Source: a bacterium (GTDB lineage Bacteria > Margulisbacteria > Marinamargulisbacteria > JABIPA01). Taken from it: a stretch of 35,188 nt of DNA. Each line of letters starts with the position of its first letter. Position 1 is the first letter of the stretch. The stretch is taken from assembly GCA_018699495.1 (NCBI GenBank), contig JABIQV010000126.1, positions 1 to 35,188 of the forward strand, written 5' to 3'. The position numbers and the translations under genes are program-made. Shown here in pieces: positions 27,441-35,188 of the stretch. Under the pieces are notes generated by a model. The model was not told where the DNA came from and made no database searches. It saw only the letters and a program-made list of their open reading frames with translations.

Positions 27441-28487
27441 TTAATTCTTAGGCACAAATTCAAGCGCGGCCGAATTAATACAGTACCTTAATCCTGTAAC
27501 TCCTGGTCCATCATTAAACACATGCCCTAAATGAGAATTCGACTCTTTTCCTCGAATTTCTATCCGAGTAATGCCTAATGACATGTCTTTAACTTCAACA
27601 ATATTTTTTGAGTTCAAAGGTTTAGAAAAACTTGGCCATCCAGTTCCAGAATCAAATTTATCGTCAGAGGAAAACAACGGTACCTTAGACACTATATCCA
27701 CATAAATGCCTTCTTCATGATTATCCCAATACAAATTTCGAAAAGCCGGCTCAGTACCATCGTTTTGAGTCACCTCAAATTGAAGTTTTGTTAATTTTTT
27801 AATTTCGACTTCATATATCTTCTGACGCCGATTATTCCAAATAGAAATTAATTGAGAATCTCTTTTTGAGCCATATCTATAATATTTATAACGCAACGGG
27901 TTCTTCTTATAATAATCTTGATGGTAGTCTTCTGCTTCATAAAAAATACTTACGGGAAGAACCTCTGTTTTAATGGGATCCTCAAACAAACGAGAAATAA
28001 ACGTTTTAGATGTCTCTAAATAAAGCCGTTCCGTATCAGACTGAAAAAAAATTGCGCTCGCATATTGCTGACCTCTATCGCTAAAAGACCCTCCCAAATC
28101 AGTAGGATCTATCTGCCTCCAAAAATTTTCAACTAATTCGTCAAAAGAAATTTTTTGCGCATCATAAATAACCTTTACTACTTCATAATGACCTGTACGA
28201 CCCCCTGAAACCTCTTCGTATGAAGGATTCAATACAGTGCCGCCCATATAGCCTGAAATAACCTCATTAACACCGTCAATAGCTTCAAAATTAGACTCTA
28301 TACACCAAAAACAGCCCCCTGCAAAATATGCATTTTTTATAGTCTGATTATTCAAAACATCACCTTCCTTAACAGTTTTTTTTACCCCATTACTCGCTTC
28401 AGACATGCCGTGAGATAAAGACATCAATCCAAAATAAATTATACAAACAACCCCTATGTATTTACTGACAACCCTGTTAACTTTCAC
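27441..28487 (-). CDS. msrAB: Exported MsrA-MsrB fusion methionine sulfoxide reductase
   Basis: Signal-like N-terminus; Msr[17 protein letters not shown]; Msr[14 protein letters not shown]...[27 protein letters not shown]. Confidence 0.96.
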   Translation of the reverse strand: MKVNRVVSKYIGVVCIIYFGLMSLSHGMSEASNGVKKTVKEGDVLNNQTIKNAYFAGGCFWCIESNFEAIDGVNEVISGYMGGTVLNPSYEEVSGGRTGHYEVVKVIYDAQKISFDELVENFWRQIDPTDLGGSFSDRGQQYASAIFFQSDTERLYLETSKTFISRLFEDPIKTEVLPVSIFYEAEDYHQDYYKKNPLRYKYYRYGSKRDSQLISIWNNRRQKIYEVEIKKLTKLQFEVTQNDGTEPAFRNLYWDNHEEGIYVDIVSKVPLFSSDDKFDSGTGWPSFSKPLNSKNIVEVKDMSLGITRIEIRGKESNSHLGHVFNDGPGVTGLRYCINSAALEFVPKN

Positions 28488-28553
28488 TATGTCTTTCTCC
28501 TAACCTTTGTTCATCTCTTATTCTCAAAAAAAGGCATATCGGTTACAAAAAAA

Positions 28554-29705
28554 TTAACAAGCAATAATATCCGAATCGTCATCCCTTGGAGACATTGGCT
28601 GAGGAGACATATATAATGTTCGCGTTGGATATGCAAATGCTACACCAAGTTCTTCTGCCAGTTTAATAATGCTAAGCATTACATCATGTCGAATCTGAGT
28701 CTCATCAGAATAACTAGACGCAATAAAGAAACAATATAATAGTATATCTAAAGACGAATCGTTAAACTTATTCAAATTGACAATAAAATAATCTTTTCTT
28801 AACTTTGGATGAGCTAACAATATGTTTCGAATCCCTTCGCAAAAACTGTCAATTTTTGAAGCAGGTGTTTCATACAAAATAGAAATATGGGTTTTAAAGC
28901 GTCTAAACTGTCGTTCTCCATAATTGTCCACAGAAGCAGTAATTAAATTTGCATTCGGAACTGTCACTAATGAATTATAAAACGTACGAATTCGAGTACT
29001 TCGAAACCCTAGTTTTTCTACATTTCCTTCAACAGCACCAATAACAACCCAGTCCCCTATCTTAAACGGTCGATCAACTAAGATAGTAATAGACCCAAAC
29101 AAATTTGAAATAGTAGATTGACCCGCCAATGCAACAGCCATACCTCCAATCCCGAGACCTGCAATTAAGCTAGAAATCGGTAAATTGAGAATTTCAGCAG
29201 TAGATAATATTCCAATACAAACTATTATTACCTTTAACGTTCTACTAATTATAGGAAAAATTAACGCATCATATTTTAAGTTAAAAAGAACGCCTTTTCT
29301 CTCCACAAAAGATACACATAAATCGATAATTTTCCATCCAACCCAAATAAAGCTTAAAAAGCTTAATAATTCGGAAGCAACAGAAAATTTAGCCAAACCC
29401 GCATCAGGAAGTCCAATCCACGCCAAACCCGCCGTCCAAATCCACCCAATGTATAGAATACTCAACGGTTTATACATTTGAGCCTTATCATATTCCGACC
29501 GGTCAAACCCTGGAATCATATCCATAACTTTAGACAAAGACCGATTCGTCATTCGACCCAAAAATCGACTTCCTATTATCCCAATAATTAAGACTGAAAT
29601 AATTCCAATCCATACCCTATTAGACACAAAAAGTACTGTATAATTTAATAGGGAACTAGACGCTAAAAACTCTCTACCTATCGCTATAAAACTTTCATTA
29701 TTCAT
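28554..29705 (-). CDS. MscS-family small-conductance mechanosensitive channel
   Basis: SSLIAGLGIGGMAVALAGQSTISNLFGSITILVDRPFKIGDWVVIGAVEGNVEKLGFRSTRIRTFYNSLVTVPNANL. Confidence 0.95.
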   Translation of the reverse strand: MNNESFIAIGREFLASSSLLNYTVLFVSNRVWIGIISVLIIGIIGSRFLGRMTNRSLSKVMDMIPGFDRSEYDKAQMYKPLSILYIGWIWTAGLAWIGLPDAGLAKFSVASELLSFLSFIWVGWKIIDLCVSFVERKGVLFNLKYDALIFPIISRTLKVIIVCIGILSTAEILNLPISSLIAGLGIGGMAVALAGQSTISNLFGSITILVDRPFKIGDWVVIGAVEGNVEKLGFRSTRIRTFYNSLVTVPNANLITASVDNYGERQFRRFKTHISILYETPASKIDSFCEGIRNILLAHPKLRKDYFIVNLNKFNDSSLDILLYCFFIASSYSDETQIRHDVMLSIIKLAEELGVAFAYPTRTLYMSPQPMSPRDDDSDIIAC

Positions 29706-29717
29706 GACTCTTCCTTT

Positions 29718-31505
29718 CTAAATTTCACCTATTTGGATTTTCCATAAATCTGCGTACAATGAATTTTTTAATAATAATTCATCGTGAGTCCCTTGCTCTG
29801 CAATTTCTCCATTTTTCAAAACAAAAATTCGATTCGCATGCCGTATCGTAGAAAGTCTATGTGCAATAATTATACCTGTTCTTCCCTCAGTGATTTGATG
29901 AATATTCTTTTGAATCTCACGCTCGGTCTCGGTATCGACCGAACTTGTAGCTTCATCAAATATCATAATAGGCGCATCTTTTAATATAGCACGTGCAATA
30001 CTTAGTCGTTGCCGTTGTCCCCCCGACAATTTAATCCCTCTTTCTCCTACAATCGTCTCATATTTATCTGGTAACGAATCCACAAATGAATGTAATTCTG
30101 CAACCTTCGCTGCTTTAATAACATCATCCAAACTTGTATCCAGTGTCATCCCATAAGAAATATTTTCTAAAATTGTTCCATGAAACAAATAAACATCCTG
30201 ACTGACGAGCGCTATATTTTCTCTTAAATTTTTTACACCTACCGACCGAATATTTTGGCCATTCAAAGATATGTCTCCTTCGGTGGGGTCATAAAATCTC
30301 AACAATAGCTTGATTAATGTCGTTTTTCCAGACCCAGTGGTTCCGGCTATTCCAACTGTTTCCCCTGGTAAAATATTAAAACTTAACTTATTTATAATTG
30401 GTTGATCTTTTGAATAATTAAAAAATACATTTTTAGCAGAGATCCCCATTAATCTATTATTCGGAATATTTAAATTTTCTCTACCATCTTTAACAATACT
30501 TTTAGCTTCCATCATTCCAAAAACACGATCCACACTCGCCTTAGATCGTTCATAATCATCCAAGGTAATTCCTATACGTGTTAATGGCCACAAAACCCTC
30601 TGAATCAACATAGCAAACAATACAAGCTGGCCTACACTTAAGACGCCGGTATCCGTAAGCACCCAATAACTTCCCAATAATAAAACACCTGAAAACCCGA
30701 GTGCAACGCATGTTCGAATCAAGGGAACATAAAGAGAGTTCAATCGTATTGCTTGATAATTTGCCTCTTTATAAGCAGTCGAAGCAGATTCCACTCTTTT
30801 TCGTTCTAAATCTTCGGCCGTAAAACTTTTAACAACCACTATTCCCGACAAATTATTCTCTAGACGACTATTCATTTCTCCAACTCTATCCCTAATGGTC
30901 GCATATTTAGGAGATATTTTTTTTTGATAATAGAAGCTGCCAGCTATTATCAATGGAATTGGGATCAACCCTACCAACGCCAACTGCCATGAGGTTAAAG
31001 CCAAAACATAACCCGAAAACAAAAAGAGAACCCCTAGTTGAATAATATCGCTAAGTCCATGATTTAAAAAATGCTCTAACTGATTAATATCATCGTTTAA
31101 AACAGAGAGTGTCTCACCTAATCGATGGTCTTCAAAATAAGCCATTTCTCTTTTCTGAAGCTGAGAATACGTATCGACTCGTAAATTATGTTGAACCTTC
31201 TGAGCCAAGGACATAAATCCATATTGATACATCCACTGAAAAAGACTCTCTAATCCGAAAATAAAAAAACCAAGAACGGATAAGAAGATAGCCATATCCA
31301 AAGAGGAATTCAAAAAAGAAATTTTACTCATCCATACAGGAGGTTCTCCCCTAACAGAATCAATAACCCACGCAACCAATAAAGGGGGCATCAAATCCAA
31401 TATTTTATTAAAGACACTAGACGTAATAGAGTACCAAAAATGAAGTTTATATCTATTTATATAGATAAATAATTTTTTCATTGAACCCTCAACTCTAGTA
31501 GACAT
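29718..31505 (-). CDS. ABC transporter, fused permease and ATPase (MsbA/multidrug type)
   Basis: Walker A GTTGSGKTTLIKLLLRFYDP; KLSGGQRQRLSIARAILKDAPIMIFDEATSSVD; HRLSTI; six-TM N-terminal half. Confidence 0.96.
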   Translation of the reverse strand: MSTRVEGSMKKLFIYINRYKLHFWYSITSSVFNKILDLMPPLLVAWVIDSVRGEPPVWMSKISFLNSSLDMAIFLSVLGFFIFGLESLFQWMYQYGFMSLAQKVQHNLRVDTYSQLQKREMAYFEDHRLGETLSVLNDDINQLEHFLNHGLSDIIQLGVLFLFSGYVLALTSWQLALVGLIPIPLIIAGSFYYQKKISPKYATIRDRVGEMNSRLENNLSGIVVVKSFTAEDLERKRVESASTAYKEANYQAIRLNSLYVPLIRTCVALGFSGVLLLGSYWVLTDTGVLSVGQLVLFAMLIQRVLWPLTRIGITLDDYERSKASVDRVFGMMEAKSIVKDGRENLNIPNNRLMGISAKNVFFNYSKDQPIINKLSFNILPGETVGIAGTTGSGKTTLIKLLLRFYDPTEGDISLNGQNIRSVGVKNLRENIALVSQDVYLFHGTILENISYGMTLDTSLDDVIKAAKVAELHSFVDSLPDKYETIVGERGIKLSGGQRQRLSIARAILKDAPIMIFDEATSSVDTETEREIQKNIHQITEGRTGIIIAHRLSTIRHANRIFVLKNGEIAEQGTHDELLLKNSLYADLWKIQIGEI

Positions 31506-32941
31506 TAATTAACTCCATTCATTTCAGTAAAATATTCATATCCCCGATAAAGATCATCCATATCCAGTAATTTTGACAAGTCAGATAAGGCACGCGTTGA
31601 TTCAACAGCTAATACTTTGTCAAAAAAGTCAGACTCATTTAATTTCTCTCTATAATAACTATTAATCCAGTCTTTCAGATTATAATAAAGCGTTTCATCA
31701 AAAATTACACCTGGATGAACCAATTCTAGTTCCTCATTTGTAACGGGAATTCGAAGCCTCAAACAAGCAGGACCTCCTCCATTTTTCATACTTTCGGTTA
31801 AGTCTACATAAATGACATGCGTTATAGACTCATTTTCCTTTAATACCCGGTCAACAACAGCCCTGGATCGAGGGCACAATTTTACTGTAGATGAAGCAAT
31901 TAATGTCATCGTTGAAGGCATTCCATTTTTCATTTCATTTGAAATTAACTGAGAATTAAAAAGATACGAATGAACCGCTTCCTCAACGGTCAATTCTTTA
32001 GAATCAACACGAATAAAAACCAATTTCTCCTCCCCTACCTGACCCCATTGACGACACACGTCATCAAAAACCTTTCCCATTTTTTCAAACGTTTGTTCAT
32101 GACAAAAAATAACATTTTTATGAGATAAAAATAAAACATCATTATGAAACACACCAGACTGGACACTTAATACATTTTGTTGAAAAAACATACAATTTGA
32201 AAAATCTAATAAATGATTTTTTGCTACCTGTTTTGAAGCTGACAAAGACTGCCTTAACACTAATTTATTAGATGAATCTTGAGTAAAATTGTAACTAAAT
32301 AAGTGAATCCCATTATCTAACCGAGCATGATTAGCTGCCCCTTCATCAGGTTTCTCAACTGGATCATGAATACAAAAACAATCTGACTTAAACACCATCC
32401 GTAATATCTTTGTCGAAAATGAAGTTTCTATTGAGCGATGTAAAAATGTTTTCAAATTTGAAGGCGTTATATGAACATTTTTATCCGTACTGTCTCGTGA
32501 AGGCGTAACCGTTGCCATATTAGCCGTCCACATAAAAGAAGACGAATACCTAGATAAAAGAAAATCTATTTCAAGGCCCTCTTTTTTAGATTTATCTCCC
32601 AAAAAAGCCCCCTTTTTCCTTTTTAAGTCGGAAATTTCACACTTAGTGTTAGACATCCCGAAATCGTCATTTCCAGCACACCTTTCTTTGTTTACAATAT
32701 GTTCAAAATAATCTTTTTCTTTCTGAGACTTAAAATATGGACGAGGATGAGGAGGACATACTGCAACAGGCACACCTTTTTTATATAATTCATACATTAA
32801 ATTTAAAACCTGAAGAGCTGCTTCTCGAGGCCTAGATTCCTGTAGTGCCGATTTTTGAGAAGCAAGGTTCCCTTCACTTAAGCCCCCAAAAAAATGAGTA
32901 GGTCCAGGAAGACCAACTAACAAAAGATCTTGCACTATCAA
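31505..32941 (-). CDS. astB: N-succinylarginine dihydrolase
   Basis: LLVGLPGPTHFFGGLSEGNLAS; CPPHPRPYF; FMWTANMATVTPSRDSTDKNVHITPSNLKTFLHRSIE; DEGAANHARL; SGVFHNDVLFLS; ESMKNGGGPACLRLRIPV. Confidence 0.94.
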   Translation of the reverse strand: MIVQDLLLVGLPGPTHFFGGLSEGNLASQKSALQESRPREAALQVLNLMYELYKKGVPVAVCPPHPRPYFKSQKEKDYFEHIVNKERCAGNDDFGMSNTKCEISDLKRKKGAFLGDKSKKEGLEIDFLLSRYSSSFMWTANMATVTPSRDSTDKNVHITPSNLKTFLHRSIETSFSTKILRMVFKSDCFCIHDPVEKPDEGAANHARLDNGIHLFSYNFTQDSSNKLVLRQSLSASKQVAKNHLLDFSNCMFFQQNVLSVQSGVFHNDVLFLSHKNVIFCHEQTFEKMGKVFDDVCRQWGQVGEEKLVFIRVDSKELTVEEAVHSYLFNSQLISNEMKNGMPSTMTLIASSTVKLCPRSRAVVDRVLKENESITHVIYVDLTESMKNGGGPACLRLRIPVTNEELELVHPGVIFDETLYYNLKDWINSYYREKLNESDFFDKVLAVESTRALSDLSKLLDMDDLYRGYEYFTEMNGVN

Positions 32942-34383
32942 ATAGTCAAACCAATAGGTAATGAATCAGGAAATTCCAACGTTGACCGGAGAATTGTAGA
33001 AACAGGATATCCACAATAATCAATAGCAAAATAAGCACTGGGTCGATAATTGCCGCTTCGTCCAACCCCACCAAAGGGAGCATAACTACTCGCTCCATTT
33101 GTCGGCATATTCCAATGGATCAACCCTGACCGAATTCCATTAAACACCTTATCATAGGACCATTTAGACTTGGCCAATATGCTCGTCGAAAGTCCATATG
33201 TTGATTCATTACAAACACTCATCGCTTCCTCGACCGAAGACACCCAAATAATCTGAGTCACAGGTCCAAAAATTTCTTCATCCCCACGGTCAACGTCCGT
33301 TGAATCCAATATAACAGGTCGAACAAAAGGAGGCTCCATATCTTGCGTATTCAAAATAGAGTTACTTCCTCTCTTAACTAAATCGTCAACACTGTTCAAA
33401 ATATTTTTATAACTTAAATCGGAAATCACACTACCAATAAACGAATCCGTGTTATAAGCCCCAATTTTCATAATTCGGGTTGCTTCAACAAATTGTTCCA
33501 CAAAAGATAGGGTTTCTTTAGAACGAACCAAAACCAAGCGCCTCGCACACGTACATCGCTGACCAGCTGTCATAAATGCCGATTGAATCGCCGTTAGGAC
33601 TGCCGCTGATTGATTCTCAAAAGACTCAATAATCAACGAATTATTGCCACCCATTTCCAATGCCGCCAATTTATACGGATGCCCAATGATAGACTTTTGA
33701 ATTTTTTCGCCAGTCGTTGAACTCCCAGTAAAAAAAACTCCTGTAACATCTGGATGTTCCACTAAGTACCGACCTTCTTCAGACTCTCCAAAACAAATAG
33801 ATAGAACCCCGTCAGGTAACCCCGCTTCTATCCATAAATCAACCATCATGTTCCCAACAGCCGGAGTCAATTCACTGGGTTTAAAAACAACTACATTTCC
33901 CATCAACAACGCAGGTATAATATGACCATTGGGCAAATGTCCTGGAAAATTAAACGGCCCTAAAACAACAACAATTCCTAACGATTTGTAACGAGTCGTT
34001 GTGAGCGTATCCTTTGTTTGAATTGTTAAATCAGGACACCTATTTTCAAACGATTTAAACGTAATATCAATCTTATTTACCATTGCGGAAACCTCAGTTA
34101 ATGACTCCCATAAAGGCTTACCTGTTTCCTTTGCAATAAGTTCTGACAATTTAGACTTATTTTCTATCAATTTTTTTTGAAACGAGCTTAAATAAGCCAT
34201 TCTCTCGGACACAGGTAATTGCGACCATTTTGACAAAACTGACTTAGCCTTTTTTAGTACCCTTTCTATGTCTCCACTAGTTGATTTTTCAACATCAAAT
34301 AAAACATCTTTTGTAACAGGGTTATACGAAACAACACGCCCCTCTTTAAGTGGGCCATCAAAATATTGTTTACTAGTTTTCAT
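32938..34383 (-). CDS. astD: Succinylglutamate-semialdehyde dehydrogenase
   Basis: Aldehyde dehydrogenase signatures (VVLGPFNFPGHLPNGHIIPALLMGNVVVFKPSE, GVFFTGSSTTGEKI, LEMGGNNSLII, SAFMTAGQRCTCARRL); context between astA and astB. Confidence 0.93.
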   Translation of the reverse strand: MKTSKQYFDGPLKEGRVVSYNPVTKDVLFDVEKSTSGDIERVLKKAKSVLSKWSQLPVSERMAYLSSFQKKLIENKSKLSELIAKETGKPLWESLTEVSAMVNKIDITFKSFENRCPDLTIQTKDTLTTTRYKSLGIVVVLGPFNFPGHLPNGHIIPALLMGNVVVFKPSELTPAVGNMMVDLWIEAGLPDGVLSICFGESEEGRYLVEHPDVTGVFFTGSSTTGEKIQKSIIGHPYKLAALEMGGNNSLIIESFENQSAAVLTAIQSAFMTAGQRCTCARRLVLVRSKETLSFVEQFVEATRIMKIGAYNTDSFIGSVISDLSYKNILNSVDDLVKRGSNSILNTQDMEPPFVRPVILDSTDVDRGDEEIFGPVTQIIWVSSVEEAMSVCNESTYGLSTSILAKSKWSYDKVFNGIRSGLIHWNMPTNGASSYAPFGGVGRSGNYRPSAYFAIDYCGYPVSTILRSTLEFPDSLPIGLTI

Positions 34384-34386
34384 ACG

Positions 34387-35188
34387 TTAAACCGAACATA
34401 CGATTACAGTCTCCATATCCGAAATCCCCAAATTTTGAATCACCCATTCCTCGCAATAAAATTGACCATTTAAAACCTCTCCCTCACAAAACACAGCTCT
34501 ATAGTCTACTAATTTATTGGTCCCAACAATAAATGTCTCTTTAAACTTTTTAAATCCCATCCCTTGTTTTACATTCAATGTCATTTGCGACGTATTTTTT
34601 ACCGACTTTATCGACTTAGTTAAACACCTCAACTTAGGTCCTCCATCAAAAATATCAACTTGAGATAAAACAGAAAAACCCTGATCTTTTAAAAAATTAA
34701 ATGCTGGAACTGTATGTTTATGTGGTTGGCCTATTACCGATTGAGCATCCTCAGGCAATAGATTTACATATATTGGATATCTGGGAACAAGATCATCTAT
34801 AAACTGTCGATTCGTTACTGTCATCAAATCCGCTTCCTTAAAAGAAACGTCAAAAAATTTAACCCCCACTCTATCCCAAAAAGGACTTCGTCCCGACTTT
34901 GAACTTATCCCACGCATTTCCGCAATCACCTTTTTCTCAAACCGTTGCCTCCAATTCGCGATAAACATGAACCGTGACAACGACAAAAACTTTCCAAGCC
35001 CCTTTTTTCTATGATTTGGATCGAGATATAAGCCCCCAATTTCTGATGGTCCGTTAGAAATCGATAATAATTTAAGAATTTTATACGTTTTCTCTTTTTT
35101 TAAGCTCTTGGATTTTTTAGTTATATTTAAAACCTTATAGGAATAAAATGGAAACTTAAGACCGATTTTTGAAAATATTCCCGACACG
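34387..35188 (-). CDS. astA: Arginine N-succinyltransferase, truncated by the window end (N-terminus missing)
   Basis: LYLDPNHRKKGLGKFLSLSRFMFIANWRQRFEKKVIAEMRGISSKSGRSPFWDRVGVKFFDVSFKEADLM; HPIYVNLLPEDAQSVIGQPHKHTVPA-like; DIFDGGPKLRC. The GTG at the ORF-track start is internal. Confidence 0.93.
   Translation of the reverse strand, partial: VSGIFSKIGLKFPFYSYKVLNITKKSKSLKKEKTYKILKLLSISNGPSEIGGLYLDPNHRKKGLGKFLSLSRFMFIANWRQRFEKKVIAEMRGISSKSGRSPFWDRVGVKFFDVSFKEADLMTVTNRQFIDDLVPRYPIYVNLLPEDAQSVIGQPHKHTVPAFNFLKDQGFSVLSQVDIFDGGPKLRCLTKSIKSVKNTSQMTLNVKQGMGFKKFKETFIVGTNKLVDYRAVFCEGEVLNGQFYCEEWVIQNLGISDMETVIVCSV

Noticed and set aside
1-35188. CRISPR arrays, rRNA, transposases, toxin-antitoxin or known defence systems
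   Set aside because: No regularly spaced repeats, rRNA-like segments, or recognisable proteins of these classes were seen in either strand.

Overview
This is an AT-rich bacterial window that is mostly ordinary chromosomal gene content and densely coding. From the left it carries: the 3' end of a coiled-coil ORF that the ORF track misses; divergent arsC-like and mutY (MutY fused to a nearly intact Nudix box); a 595-aa orphan; hemJ; pepF; an SLC12-type APC transporter; a GT4 glycosyltransferase; pepA; a second GT4; tRNA-Thr(TGT) and tRNA-Phe(GAA); a transglutaminase-like protein; argS; tilS; an envelope/secreted cluster (CBM/CIA30-like protein, one-TM protein, TlpA-like thioredoxin, DUF4416); a prepilin peptidase; and four small type-III-signal proteins that read like a compact GspH-I-J-K minor pseudopilin set. 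The right half, mostly on the minus strand, has a 631-aa TPR-like secreted protein, uppP, a CPA1-RCK antiporter (+), an Lrp/AsnC regulator (+), a secreted MsrA-MsrB fusion, an MscS channel, an ABC exporter, and astB-astD-astA (arginine succinyltransferase pathway, astA cut by the window end). I see no CRISPR array, rRNA, or convincing mobile element. I do not see clear evidence for a new defence or mobile system. The best candidates for a second look are the divergent minor-pseudopilin cassette, the tightly coupled ast-ABC exporter-MscS operon, the Nudix-competent MutY, and the two large uncharacterised proteins (595 aa and 631 aa). All family calls come from motif and sequence recognition by eye; no searches were run.
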